This document shows positions 38,561 through 47,974 of a stretch of 64,000 nucleotides of DNA, one piece after another. The stretch spans positions 1,458,914 through 1,522,913 of the forward strand of contig JAILXW010000001.1 in NCBI GenBank assembly GCA_045430305.1. Direction: 5' to 3'. How positions within the stretch are numbered: position 1 is the stretch's first letter; each line of letters opens with the position of its first letter. A program made the translations under genes and the position numbers. The DNA is from Agarilytica sp045430305. Its GTDB lineage: Bacteria > Pseudomonadota > Gammaproteobacteria > Pseudomonadales > Cellvibrionaceae. The notes beneath the pieces were generated by a model, which was given only the letters and a program-made list of their open reading frames with translations, had not been told where the DNA came from and made no database searches.

Positions 38561-38711
38561 CCTAACGGACAGGGCTCAGCCGCCTGATAACTATCGGGTG
38601 ATGTAAGGGTTTATAGCATTAATGCACACATCAGTTATAAAACGGATGAGCGTTCAGAAGACGCTTTTCAACTTTTAAGCGTTCTATCTTTTAGGGCGTT
38701 ATTATTTCCAT
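38561..38711. repeat. Dispersed element, copy A
   Basis: It shares with 45781-45930 a colinear set of blocks: AGCCGCC-GATAA (38578), GACGCTT-N-AACTT-AAGCGTTCT (38660-38685, an inverted repeat) and TTATTATTT (38699). Spacings between blocks agree to one base over 120 bp. This copy is not next to a gene start. Confidence 0.5.
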
Positions 38712-38900
38712 TTGACTGTATCGTTAGCTATTTCTATAAAAAAACCTAACTATCAGAGCTCGTGTACGAGGCGCAGAATATAGCACATCAAAATATGACT
38801 ATCGACTCACACTTAGCATTCTAAGTGGTATCACTTCGCTTTATGGGCCTCATAAATCAAAGCCTTATCCAAACCGAAAACGTCATGACATCTTTATTAG

Positions 38901-38923
38901 AAAGCCGTGAATGACACGGCTTT
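38901..38923. terminator. Hairpin downstream of the 38950 gene
   Basis: AAAGCCGTG-AATGA-CACGGCTTT forms a perfect 9-bp stem 27 bp beyond the stop; the T-run is weak on both sides. Confidence 0.55.
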
Positions 38924-38949
38924 ATTTGCATATAAATTTATTGTTGTAA

Positions 38950-39564
38950 CTATTTATAAGACACGATCATTATAGGTGATTCGTGATATGAGATATAAGG
39001 CGCTTCAACTTCGCCACTCTTAAATTTTATAGCAATATTTTGAGGGTTGTTGATGAGTGAAATCGAAACCTGGGTAAGCCCAAATGGATTTACGTAGTCA
39101 GTAAGTTCGAACCCTAGATCGACATACCAGCCAAGATCGATATCATCGTTATCAACGGTTGCAACAGGTAACGAATAGTAATCGTAAGCGGTAATGGCGT
39201 GAGAACCACCGAACCCATAAGGGCTAGCTATTTCAATTTTGATATTGTCCGCTAGGTATTCGATTAAATCGCCATACTGCATACCTTCAGGAAATTCGGA
39301 AAAGCTGAGTACTGCATGCGCAGCATCGACAGTTTCCCCTGCGGTAATTTGAGTCGTATCAAAAGTTACAATAGCTTTATGGTTATTAGGAATCAGTGTT
39401 CCAGTATTACCGATTGTGAGTTCATCACTAAAGATATCAACAGCCCAAGATGAGTTTACATCGCCATCGAGTGATGGTGTTGATTGAATATACGTAACAG
39501 GGGCAGCGAAAGCTGTACTTGAGGCAGCTAAAAAGCCAGATAACAATATAGATTTTACGTTCAT
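38950..39564 (-). CDS. Exported beta-sandwich protein (CBM96-like?), copy 1
   Basis: The 204-residue protein has a signal peptide (to AFA-AP) and a beta-rich mature part. It contains HKAIVTFDTTQI followed by AHAVLSFSEFP, a layout seen in jelly-roll domains such as CBM96/DNRLRE-type modules, where a residue such as K-A-x-(L/V)-x-F-D is followed by a long strand. It is 45-50 percent similar by eye to the next gene. GGAGAAG precedes the ATG. Carbohydrate binding is inference only. Confidence 0.7.
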   Translation of the reverse strand: MNVKSILLSGFLAASSTAFAAPVTYIQSTPSLDGDVNSSWAVDIFSDELTIGNTGTLIPNNHKAIVTFDTTQITAGETVDAAHAVLSFSEFPEGMQYGDLIEYLADNIKIEIASPYGFGGSHAITAYDYYSLPVATVDNDDIDLGWYVDLGFELTDYVNPFGLTQVSISLINNPQNIAIKFKSGEVEAPYISYHESPIMIVSYK

Positions 39565-39603
39565 TGATACTTCTCCATAAGAATTAAAATAATAAATTAA
39601 ATA

Positions 39604-39632
39604 GAGGGGTTGGCGCCAAACCCCTTTTTATT
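39604..39632. terminator. Hairpin between the two beta-sandwich genes
   Basis: AGGGGTTGG and CCAAACCCC form a GC-rich stem with TTTTTA on the plus strand and a T-rich but broken tail on the minus strand. It probably ends the minus-strand 39738-40358 transcript. Confidence 0.5.
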
Positions 39633-39737
39633 GCGCCTCTAATGCCATTTTCTTGGCGATACGCAATATAAAAACACCATAATCGATCGATAAGAAACCC
39701 ATAATGAATATGGCTTTTTATTTTTTATCAAACAGCC

Positions 39738-40358
39738 TTACTTGTAGTCGACGACTAAATACGGCTCACCATTGTGAGAAACAGGAAACCCGCTAACTTC
39801 ACCACTAGAAAAGTTAACCGAAATATTTTCTGGGTTGTTGATTAATGAAATGGCAACTTGAGTCATGCCGTAGTGATTAATGTGGCCTTTTAGATCCAAA
39901 ACTGGCAGAAGGTAGAAGTTGAAATGAACTGCATCTGTACTCAATGTTGTTAAAGGAAAAGAATAGTAATCCAATGCTGTGATGACATGCGATCCGCCAA
40001 ACCCAAATGGCCCTGCAACTTCAACTTTAATGTTGCCGTCTAGATACTCCCACAGCTCCGCGTGGCCCATACCATCGGGAAGGTTCGAGTAATATAAATT
40101 GACTTCTGCGTATCGTATTTCTTGATCTACTGGGATGTGACTGGTATCAAACGTAAGAATCGCTTTGTGGTTGTTGGGGAAGAACGGGTTCGTACTGCCA
40201 ATGGTTAACTCTTCGCTGGCGACATCGACGCCCCAGACCGAGTTTACATCGCCATCAAGCTCCGCAATCGATACCGCGTAATCGTTTTCTGGGGAAGCAT
40301 TTACAAAAATACTGGCAGAAAGAAAACCGACTAACACTAAAGATGATTTAAAGTTCAT
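39738..40358 (-). CDS. Exported beta-sandwich protein (CBM96-like?), copy 2
   Basis: The 206-residue paralogue of the 38950 gene shares LDGDVNS.W.VD, ELTIG, NNHKAI.TFDT, GFGGSH.ITA.DYYS and ISLINNP.NI.. in order. It has a signal peptide (MNFKSSLVLVGFLSASIFVNA) and an excellent ribosome site (GGAGATAT). It is divergent from a LysR gene over 480 bp, which may regulate the pair. The function is unknown; a surface or polysaccharide-binding role is a guess from the fold pattern. Confidence 0.7.
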   Translation of the reverse strand: MNFKSSLVLVGFLSASIFVNASPENDYAVSIAELDGDVNSVWGVDVASEELTIGSTNPFFPNNHKAILTFDTSHIPVDQEIRYAEVNLYYSNLPDGMGHAELWEYLDGNIKVEVAGPFGFGGSHVITALDYYSFPLTTLSTDAVHFNFYLLPVLDLKGHINHYGMTQVAISLINNPENISVNFSSGEVSGFPVSHNGEPYLVVDYK

Positions 40359-40839
40359 TGTGATATCTCCATATTGATTAATAGTCTATATTTTTTGATG
40401 TTACTCCATTCGCAAGGCATACCAAACACCTTAACTTTGGTTTAGCTACTATAAAAACAAAATCCTCATTAAGATAATTGAAAACACCAATACGCCATAT
40501 CATAAAACCCGATAACCATTTGATCGATATTTTTATCTATACCCCATAGTGACTCAATTTTTTTATCGCCACATAGGTCATAAAATTTTATTATTCGCTT
40601 TTTTTACGACGATTTTTTAGGTTTGTTAAACCAACATGGGGGCGTTAACAATTGCGGGGCTATAGAGATCAAACCAAAGACTTAAACATTATAAAAACCA
40701 TGTAAAAATACATATTTATTTTTCAATGTTATGTTTAAAAAAACATACAAACCTGTGATAATTTAACCACCGAACAACCTCTATTTAAAACGAACTGGAA
40801 TCGCACTAAGCATTGGCTTTAGTGATAAGTGATAGTTGA
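40359..40839. other. Divergent AT-rich control region
   Basis: About 480 bp of strongly AT-rich DNA between two divergent starts. The palindrome at 40731-40746 is the clearest signal. No ORF is seen. Confidence 0.6.
40731..40746. promoter_or_regulatory. Perfect palindrome ATGTTT-AAAA-AAACAT
   Basis: Six-base arms with a 4-bp spacer, 94 bp before the LysR start, in the divergent region. It is a candidate operator, though LysR boxes usually have the T-N11-A form. Confidence 0.4.
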
Positions 40840-41745
40840 ATGAATTTACGTAGTATCGACCTCAACTTGCTGACAATTTTTGATGCAATTCATACAGAAT
40901 CAAGCGTTAGCAAGGCTGCCAATCGATTGTGCATGAGTCAATCTTCAGTAAGCAACGCACTGGCTCGATTAAGAACACTATTTAACGATGAGCTTTTTGT
41001 GCGATCCCCCAACGGAATGCTGCCAACATCTAAGGCTGACAAACTGTCAGCACCTATAAATGATATTTTACGAAAAATAGAAGATACATTTTGCATTGGT
41101 GATGAATTTGATTGCTTGAAACTGGATAGAAAGTTCTCATTAGCCATGAGTGATTACAGCGAGCAGATTATCATGCCTCAGCTAATGGCCTGGCTTGAAG
41201 CGAACGCCCCAAACGTGGAGCTAAATGTTGTTTCACTAAACGAACAAACGCTGGCTAGAGATTGCATGGAAGGGAAAATCGATATCGCACTTGGGTCGTT
41301 ATCGTATTTGGAGAATGGGTTTTACTGTCAAAACTTAGTAAAAGATACGTTTGTCAGTGTGGCGAGAAAAAACCACCCCGTATTAGACGAAGCGTGGGGA
41401 GAAGAGAGGTTTTTTGACCTATCACACGTTTCCATTAGTCTCCGAGGTTTAAAAGGTACCGCCATTGACTCTGCTTTACAGTCTCATAAAACTGATAGAA
41501 GGTGCGTATTAAGACTGCCAAATTTTTATTCCATTCTCAAGGTTGTCTCAACAACAAATTATATTGGTGACGCCCCCATGCGTTTAGTGAACATGTGTAA
41601 AAACGACATTGACCTCGAAGTTTTGATTCCACCTTTTCACGTTGAAAAAACGCTCATAAACCAGTTCTGGCATGAGCGAGTAAACAAAAGTACTGAACAC
41701 GCTTGGTTTCGAAAAGTTATAAGAGATATTTGTGCTGCTGAATAA
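40840..41745 (+). CDS. LysR-family regulator
   Basis: The 301-residue protein has the LysR N-terminal helix-turn-helix (SIDLNLLTIFDAIHTESSVS, NRLCMSQSSVSNALARLR) and a PBP2-type effector domain similar to the LeuO/NodD branch. It is divergent from the two beta-sandwich genes and convergent with the metalloprotease, so control of secreted proteins nearby is plausible from position. Codon use is AT-rich like its neighbours. Confidence 0.9.
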   Translation: MNLRSIDLNLLTIFDAIHTESSVSKAANRLCMSQSSVSNALARLRTLFNDELFVRSPNGMLPTSKADKLSAPINDILRKIEDTFCIGDEFDCLKLDRKFSLAMSDYSEQIIMPQLMAWLEANAPNVELNVVSLNEQTLARDCMEGKIDIALGSLSYLENGFYCQNLVKDTFVSVARKNHPVLDEAWGEERFFDLSHVSISLRGLKGTAIDSALQSHKTDRRCVLRLPNFYSILKVVSTTNYIGDAPMRLVNMCKNDIDLEVLIPPFHVEKTLINQFWHERVNKSTEHAWFRKVIRDICAAE

Positions 41746-41814
41746 CAAACATATAATTTGCACTGATTAACATCAACTTCCTATTTCACCCGTTTCCCAC
41801 TATTCATCTTCCAT

Positions 41815-41846
41815 AAAAAAACCCGCCAATAATTAGCGGGTTTTTT
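41815..41846. terminator. Bidirectional terminator
   Basis: AACCCGC and GCGGGTT flank nine bases, with A6 on the left and T6 on the right. It serves the convergent LysR and metalloprotease genes. Confidence 0.92.
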
Positions 41847-41868
41847 GTTGGGTAATTAAAACGATAAA

Positions 41869-44800
41869 TTAATTACACGAGTTCACTTCACTCCAGTTAC
41901 CCGCTGAACTTTCTTCGAGAGCAACGACTTTGCTAGCGTCGGCATACGTACTACCCAGGTAAGCGGCAGTACCAGTAGCGTAATACAAAGAATATTGCTC
42001 GTAAGCACGACCCGCACTTGAGTGATTAGCAAGTGTAGTTTCAAAACAGGTCGATCCTTCCACCACGTTTACAGTACGACTTACTTGCTGTGCAGCGTTA
42101 CCAGCTGCATCCGATACGTTATACGTTAAGGTGTATGCGCCAACACTTGCCGTATTAACGGTGCCAGTTACAACGATATTGGCAGAAATATCGCCATCAA
42201 TATCATCATTTGCTGTCGCGCCCGGATCAATAAAAGTGGAACCGACCGATACGTTCATCGGCGAATTACCACTTAAAGTAATTACCGGCGCTGTCGTATC
42301 AACCACATTACATTGGCCAATCTCAAAGTAGCCTGCGCTCACTTCATTGAGTGACGTGGTCGCTGTGGCGCTAGCGCCCATGTTGTCGTCAGAACCGTTA
42401 GCAAAGTACGTTGTAGCACCACCAAAACAAAAGGTTCCGAAACAGGTTTCGCCAACCACGTTGGTATAAGCTCGCCCTTCATTAACATGTTCATTATTGC
42501 TAGCTGTATAACACGATTGTACGGCTGAAACTTCAAACCGACGTGTTTCAACAAGACTAGTATTACCGGCAAGATCAGTAACACTAATTTCAACGTCGTG
42601 CGTACCAACGGCGAGATCCGAATAGTTAATGCTCCATGTACCGTTATTACTGTTCGAATAGTTTTGTAGGTCAACGCCATCGAGTACTATCGTGAGCTGA
42701 TCAATATCATCGTTACCATCTGTGGCAACAACACTCACATTCGCAGTTTGCCCTGCAGTGGTCACCTCGACCGAGGTAATGACCGGCGCTTCCACTCGGT
42801 CAATGGTAAAACTGGCAACGCTTACATCGCTGACAAGTCCTGATGTATCCGCCCCGCGCACTTCATAGTGATACTGCCCACTTGTTAAAGGGCCGAGATC
42901 TGCTTGCCAATGTACACCGTCAATCTGAGCTGCAGCGAGCCATGTTGACGAACCAAGCACTCTATACTCAGCAGAGGCCACACTGTGAGAGCCATCAAAG
43001 TCTTCCACATATATATCAAGTACAGCCGTATTTAAACTGTCTTCATATCGACCGTATACACTGCCAACGGTCGGCGTATAACCTTCGTCAATAATCGTAA
43101 CGCTTCGTTCACACAACCCCTCTAAACCGGTGCTATCTATCACGCGCCCTTGCACAGTAAATTCACCAAAACCGGGAATTGGTAGCGCTCCAACAACCAT
43201 GGTGCTGGGCCATGTTTGCATCCACTCGGATTGAGAAGATTCTTTCGCATACATTTGTTGCTGATTGCCATTTGCATCTGAGGTCATCATGTAATATCGC
43301 AAGTAGCCTTCATGCTTCTCGATTCCTTTAAATTCACAAATCGGTGCTTCATCACCCGTAGGGATTGTCACAGTATGTGTAATAGCGCCACAAAGACTTT
43401 GTAAACCAGTAGAATCCGTTGCACGCGCTTCGATAGTAAGCACCTCGTCGTTCGCATAGGTTTGCGGCAATATAAGCTGCCACAAATGGCGATCATATAC
43501 GCGGGCAAGCTCCCCCGCAGTGCCCCAACTACTGCCGTTGATCCGATATTCAATGAGTACATCGCTGTTGTTAGCATCTTCAGCTGCGCCCCAGATTTCA
43601 ACTGTACCGGCAGAGCCAGAGATAGACGCGGTCGAACCCAAGATCTCACAATGAGGCGCAACTGGAGATGTGATCGTGACAGAAACAGTCACAACATTGC
43701 TGCGTTGAGAGTCCGCATCGAGGCTGTACATGTGGATTGTATGAGTTCCAACCGACAAATCTGCAATTTCTACTTGCCAGTAACTACTCGTAACAGGGTA
43801 AGGTTGCCAAACACCCGCTTGCGGATCGCCTTCACCATCGATTTGATAAAACATCACCGTTGCAGGATGCTCAGGATTGGTCGACCGCATACTAATCCGG
43901 ACGTCTTGGTCATGAACGGTAACGTGATTAGACTGTATGATAGGTAAATTACCTGCGGTAAACGTTAAGCTTTTCGTGAATGTAAAAGATTCACCTGTAA
44001 CATCTGTCGTGCGGATATCTACCGCCAGATCACCTACGGAAGCATTAGCGATCTCAACAGTAAAACTACCGTCATAAAGCCTTGCGGTATTCCATTCGGT
44101 TTCACTTTCTAGTTTCGCTTCAACGCTAGCAATGTCATCGCTGTTTGCATCAAAGACTTCACCACTGATGCTAAATAAACCAGGGTCGACGCGCGTTGAA
44201 AGGTTCTGTACTTCAGGAGCAAATGCAGTTTCGCCTGCACCCACTGAGTCACAGCTGCCAACGGTGTAATACCCTAGAGACTCTTCTGCCAGCGTACTGG
44301 AAGTGAATCCATAATTACCCATGCTTTCAGCAGAGCCTGTAGCGCGATAGGTTGTAGTTGGGAAAAACCCGCCAGACGATTCGGTGTAGGCACGCCCCGC
44401 AGATACGTGCTGATCGTTAGTGCTTGTATACTCTGTACAACCCGCTACTTCGCTTGGAAAAAACCCGGCTACTTCTGCAACACGCACCTTTAATACTCGC
44501 GCATTGTCGTGAGTTTCTGCATCACCCAAAGGGATATCGTTATACATAAGCTCAGCTGAAGAAAAATATGGAATACGTGGGCAAGATACTTCTGGGCAGA
44601 CATAACTCATAACCGTGCGCCAATAAGGCTCGGTCGTATCGTGGTAAAGCCCATAACCAAAAGAGTAATTAGAATTTGTACCGCTTTCCGTATTATGAGT
44701 CGCACCAAAGTTATGACCTAGCTCGTGAATGGGTGTATACCAGGTCATGCAGTTCGGAAGTGTTGCACTGAATGCGGTCGCAGCTGTGGCGTCAAGGTAA

Positions 44801-45705
44801 CCCATACCGCAGGGATTTCGCACATTCGACACAAGCATGACCATATCAGCACCGACTTGCTCACGAATCGCGTGAACCTCGTCCATATAACCATCATTGG
44901 TGCCCCTTAAATCTCCGAGACTCCGCCCTATATCATCATGTGATTCATCATAATGGGTGTAGTGTGTTTCGACTAAACGTAAACGCGCGGGAATTTGCGA
45001 ATTCGCTAAGGTATCATTACCTGCAGTCATCGCTATTTCGATTAATCCAGGTACATCGGTTATGCCAGGGTTAAGCTCATGAGGCACAACCACCATGATG
45101 TCGATGGTATAAGGGTTTTCTAGCGTTGCAGGGGATTCCCCATCAATGCGACCACCAATAATTGGAGCCGCCGCAGCGCTTTCGTCTACGATTGGTTCCG
45201 CTTCATCAAACTCAGCTGGGTCTGAGCTCACCACAATTTGGCCACCCGCACCGTCAGGGTATATTTGTATCACCTCATCTTGAGTGTGAATCGTGCCGGT
45301 GATGTTACCGTCACGCTCTACGAAGTACGCACGACCTTGTACACCTGTCTCGAAACCATATGGGTCAAGATAAAACACATTCCCCACCCAGCTCTGTCCG
45401 CCAAGTTGGTTATTGTTAACATATTCTTTAATTGCGTAGAGATTATTCAACCCCGGCATTTCAATTTTAAAATCGGGCAACTCGAATAATTCAATGAGAT
45501 CAATATTGATTGGATTCGCAGGTTTACCTAAATACATTTGAACAGACGACGGAAGAGTCGCCGGTACAGTCATAACCTGAGTATTAAATTGTTGGGATTG
45601 CACGCGTGCCATAAACGACTCTACGGGCGTTTCTGCAAAAGAGCCGCTGGAACACACAGCAACACCGAGTGCTGCAGTGGCCAACCACTGATTTAGCTTT
45701 TTCAT
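41869..45705 (-). CDS. Secreted reprolysin-type zinc metalloprotease with Ig-like and GRAY modules
   Basis: The 1278-residue exported protein has a signal peptide (to SFA-ET), a pro-region, and an M12-type metzincin domain with HELGHNFGATHN at about 326-337 (three zinc His and the catalytic Glu) and a Met-turn TVMSY about 30 residues on. A Cys-bounded module follows (about 417-485, HVSAGRAYTE), then five or six Ig-like domains (DANSDDIASVEAKL, DGNDDIDQLTIVLDG, SNVVTVSVTIT), a second module (1063-1130), a DUF5011 repeat (1138-1215) and a third module (1216-1278). AAAGGAA precedes the ATG. It probably digests protein or glycoprotein outside the cell, and is divergent from a heparanase-like glycosidase. 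Confidence 0.92.
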   Translation of the reverse strand: MKKLNQWLATAALGVAVCSSGSFAETPVESFMARVQSQQFNTQVMTVPATLPSSVQMYLGKPANPINIDLIELFELPDFKIEMPGLNNLYAIKEYVNNNQLGGQSWVGNVFYLDPYGFETGVQGRAYFVERDGNITGTIHTQDEVIQIYPDGAGGQIVVSSDPAEFDEAEPIVDESAAAAPIIGGRIDGESPATLENPYTIDIMVVVPHELNPGITDVPGLIEIAMTAGNDTLANSQIPARLRLVETHYTHYDESHDDIGRSLGDLRGTNDGYMDEVHAIREQVGADMVMLVSNVRNPCGMGYLDATAATAFSATLPNCMTWYTPIHELGHNFGATHNTESGTNSNYSFGYGLYHDTTEPYWRTVMSYVCPEVSCPRIPYFSSAELMYNDIPLGDAETHDNARVLKVRVAEVAGFFPSEVAGCTEYTSTNDQHVSAGRAYTESSGGFFPTTTYRATGSAESMGNYGFTSSTLAEESLGYYTVGSCDSVGAGETAFAPEVQNLSTRVDPGLFSISGEVFDANSDDIASVEAKLESETEWNTARLYDGSFTVEIANASVGDLAVDIRTTDVTGESFTFTKSLTFTAGNLPIIQSNHVTVHDQDVRISMRSTNPEHPATVMFYQIDGEGDPQAGVWQPYPVTSSYWQVEIADLSVGTHTIHMYSLDADSQRSNVVTVSVTITSPVAPHCEILGSTASISGSAGTVEIWGAAEDANNSDVLIEYRINGSSWGTAGELARVYDRHLWQLILPQTYANDEVLTIEARATDSTGLQSLCGAITHTVTIPTGDEAPICEFKGIEKHEGYLRYYMMTSDANGNQQQMYAKESSQSEWMQTWPSTMVVGALPIPGFGEFTVQGRVIDSTGLEGLCERSVTIIDEGYTPTVGSVYGRYEDSLNTAVLDIYVEDFDGSHSVASAEYRVLGSSTWLAAAQIDGVHWQADLGPLTSGQYHYEVRGADTSGLVSDVSVASFTIDRVEAPVITSVEVTTAGQTANVSVVATDGNDDIDQLTIVLDGVDLQNYSNSNNGTWSINYSDLAVGTHDVEISVTDLAGNTSLVETRRFEVSAVQSCYTASNNEHVNEGRAYTNVVGETCFGTFCFGGATTYFANGSDDNMGASATATTSLNEVSAGYFEIGQCNVVDTTAPVITLSGNSPMNVSVGSTFIDPGATANDDIDGDISANIVVTGTVNTASVGAYTLTYNVSDAAGNAAQQVSRTVNVVEGSTCFETTLANHSSAGRAYEQYSLYYATGTAAYLGSTYADASKVVALEESSAGNWSEVNSCN

Positions 45706-45780
45706 AAAATATGATTCCTTTTCTTTTATCGAAATTAAAATAAGTCGCTATTTTTTAGGTGTGTCGCTAACACCCACCAA

Positions 45781-45930
45781 CCGACCAGGCAGCACAGAGC
45801 CGCCAGATAAGCATCCAGCGATTAAAATGTTCTGTGTTTGTTTACATTCCTAGTGAATTAAATATTCAGCAGCATGTGATGACGCTTGTTAACTTCTTAA
45901 GCGTTCTTTTCCCTGGAAGGTTATTATTTG
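45781..45930. repeat. Dispersed element, copy B
   Basis: Blocks AGCCGCC-GATAA (45798), GACGCTT-N-AACTT-AAGCGTTCT (45881-45907) and TTATTATTT (45921) match copy A at 38561-38711 in order and, within one base, in spacing. This copy lies 75-225 bp upstream of the metalloprotease start, so it could be part of its leader or promoter. Confidence 0.5.
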
Positions 45931-46136
45931 TTCTATCTGTGTTCATTCACATCAGTCCGCGCGGGCGGTATATTCCTGTACGTCCTAACTGTGGGGTTTA
46001 ATATATCACAATCGAATCATGAATGTTGAGTCATATCTCTTGTTGGCGCGAGTATCCCGAATTTGTGTGATGTAGATCTCAAAAATAGATCCCGCAGCGA
46101 TAGAAAATATTAGCGTCTAACACCTTTCTATCCATT

Positions 46137-46145
46137 CCCCCCCCC
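46137..46145. repeat. C9 homopolymer tract before GH79
   Basis: Nine C lie 10-18 bp before the first possible start codon of the GH79 gene, where the ribosome site would be expected. Confidence 0.7.
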
Positions 46146-46154
46146 TCATAAACA

Positions 46155-47765
46155 ATGCTTAAGGCGCAGTATTCAAAACCCTTTACAACCGTAAAATTTC
46201 TGCCACAAACACCTGCTACACTTTTATTAGCCCTACTATCTGCGCACTCATTTACTGTATTAATGCGTCTCAACCTTATGCAGAATATACCTCTAGAACC
46301 CCATGCTTTTCCGAATCACTCTTTAACTAGTTCGCGCACAAAAGCGACCAAACAAGACACACTCACAATTGAATTACGTCGCTGCAAATTAAACAAATTC
46401 AGAGAAATAGACCCCAAGTATTTATCGCTGTCTATTGATATTTCTGTATTGGCTGGTGGTAATTGGTGGGAAGGTTCAAACGCAGTACATAAAGGTTTAG
46501 GGGCAAATAAAGTTGAGGCGCTCAATTTAAATAACCCGGAACTAGATCGTTTGGTAGCGCCGCTGGCGCCTTTTTACATTCGTCTTGGTGGTTCAGAATC
46601 AGACACAGTGGATTATTTTTTACCCGTCGCACAGAAAAAAAAGAACCTGCTTTTAAGCCAAGAGCATTGGGACGGCTTACACACTTTCGTAAAGCGCAAC
46701 AAACTGAAGTTGTATTTCACCGCTAAATACGGCGTGTTTGATCGCAAACAGCACGGCCATTGGGACGGCACAGAATTAGAATCACTACTGCAATACTCAA
46801 AACAACAAGGCTACGAATTAAATATTGCAGAGCTTGGCAATGAACTAAATGCCTATTGGATTTTTCACGGCATCACTGCCCAACCGGGCCCTAAAAACCT
46901 CGCCAAAGATTACCGTCGGTTCTCTCAACTAATGAAATCGTACTACTCCGAAGTCCGTATTTCTGGCCCGGGCAGTGCCTTCTGGCCCAAACTCGGTGAA
47001 CCGATTGCGCCTTTTTCCAATATCACACGCTCGTTTTTGGAAAACATTAGCGACGACTTAGACATTATTGACTGGCACTACTACCCCTTTCAGAGTAAAC
47101 GCAGCCCAGTAAGAACACGCACGGCACGCTATTCTTCGATGCTTAACCCGCGCTCATTTGAAGATTTTGCGAAGTATTGTGGCTTACTCAAATCTTGGCG
47201 CAAACGCTATCACCCTGAAGCCGAACTGTGGACTGGCGAAAGCGGTTCAGCGCAATGCGGTGGGCAAGCAGGCATTAGCGATCGCTGGGCCTCAAGCTTT
47301 TGGTGGGCAGACCAATTGGGCCTGGGGGCAAAACTCGGCCAGAGTGTAATGATTCGACAAAGCTTAATCGGAGGAGATTACGGGCTCATCGATCGTTGTA
47401 CCTTGCAACCACGCCCCGACTATTGGCTTAGTGTATTTTGGGTAAAATTAATGGGTACTCGCGTACATCCGGTTCACTGTAAAGATAAATACCTACGCAC
47501 GTATTGCCACGAAAACACCAAAGGTGAACGCACTTTGCTTTTGATCAATCTAACCGAAGAATCTCGCGCCGTAAACTGTGAAGAATTTGGAAAACCTTTT
47601 GAACAATTTGAATTTACAGCCCCTTCATTAGACAGTAAAACCCTATTTATAAATGGCTTAGATGCTTCAACGTTAATTGATTCCCTAGACATCAACAGAG
47701 TACCCAGTAAAAAACTTTCTCACGAACTTGCTGGCCGCAGTATTAACTTTTGGCGACTCCAGTAA
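46155..47765 (+). CDS. GH79 heparanase-like glycoside hydrolase
   Basis: The product (536 residues from ATG 46155; ATG 46263 is possible) matches family GH79, retaining beta-glucuronidases and heparanases. SLSIDISVLAGGNWW begins the (beta/alpha)8 barrel. The acid/base Glu230 lies in AELGNELNAYW and the nucleophile Glu362 in WTGESGSAQCGG. The animal-heparanase-like GGDYGLID...PRPDYWLSVFWVKLMG follows, and then a C-terminal beta-domain. A hydrophobic stretch (PATLLLALLSAHSF) could act as a signal or anchor. No good ribosome site precedes the start; a C9 tract occupies the place. Substrate (uronate-containing glycosaminoglycan, arabinogalactan or algal glycan) is not decidable here. Confidence 0.85.
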   Translation: MLKAQYSKPFTTVKFLPQTPATLLLALLSAHSFTVLMRLNLMQNIPLEPHAFPNHSLTSSRTKATKQDTLTIELRRCKLNKFREIDPKYLSLSIDISVLAGGNWWEGSNAVHKGLGANKVEALNLNNPELDRLVAPLAPFYIRLGGSESDTVDYFLPVAQKKKNLLLSQEHWDGLHTFVKRNKLKLYFTAKYGVFDRKQHGHWDGTELESLLQYSKQQGYELNIAELGNELNAYWIFHGITAQPGPKNLAKDYRRFSQLMKSYYSEVRISGPGSAFWPKLGEPIAPFSNITRSFLENISDDLDIIDWHYYPFQSKRSPVRTRTARYSSMLNPRSFEDFAKYCGLLKSWRKRYHPEAELWTGESGSAQCGGQAGISDRWASSFWWADQLGLGAKLGQSVMIRQSLIGGDYGLIDRCTLQPRPDYWLSVFWVKLMGTRVHPVHCKDKYLRTYCHENTKGERTLLLINLTEESRAVNCEEFGKPFEQFEFTAPSLDSKTLFINGLDASTLIDSLDINRVPSKKLSHELAGRSINFWRLQ

Positions 47766-47974
47766 AGTTACCTACTGTTGAATCGCAGAATACCAAAAAG
47801 ATATTGAGCGATTAAATTCCTTTTACCCCCTTACGCTCGAACAATACTTACTTTACGCCTACCCCATAGCGCTTCGGTTTCGCTTGCCAGCCAATCACGT
47901 TACACTCTGCTTTTACATCTTTTTTGCCTAAATGTAGCCGTCGAATTATCAACGCTCAATACATTGGAGTTTTC

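Larger units (their letters stand above)
38210..38949. other. 740-bp region without a convincing gene
   Basis: It contains the terminator of the preceding gene, a dispersed repeat copy (38561-38711) and a hairpin near the right end. Frames of up to 83 codons exist in 38238-38489 but begin inside the terminator and have no ribosome site, so I do not call them. Confidence 0.6.
45706..46154. other. Divergent control region, metalloprotease / GH79
   Basis: About 450 bp with no gene. It holds dispersed element copy B and the C9 tract. Promoters are not obvious. Confidence 0.6.

Noticed and set aside
43462..43947. 161-codon plus-strand frame inside the metalloprotease
   Set aside because: Antisense to the Ig-like repeats, basic composition, no ribosome site.
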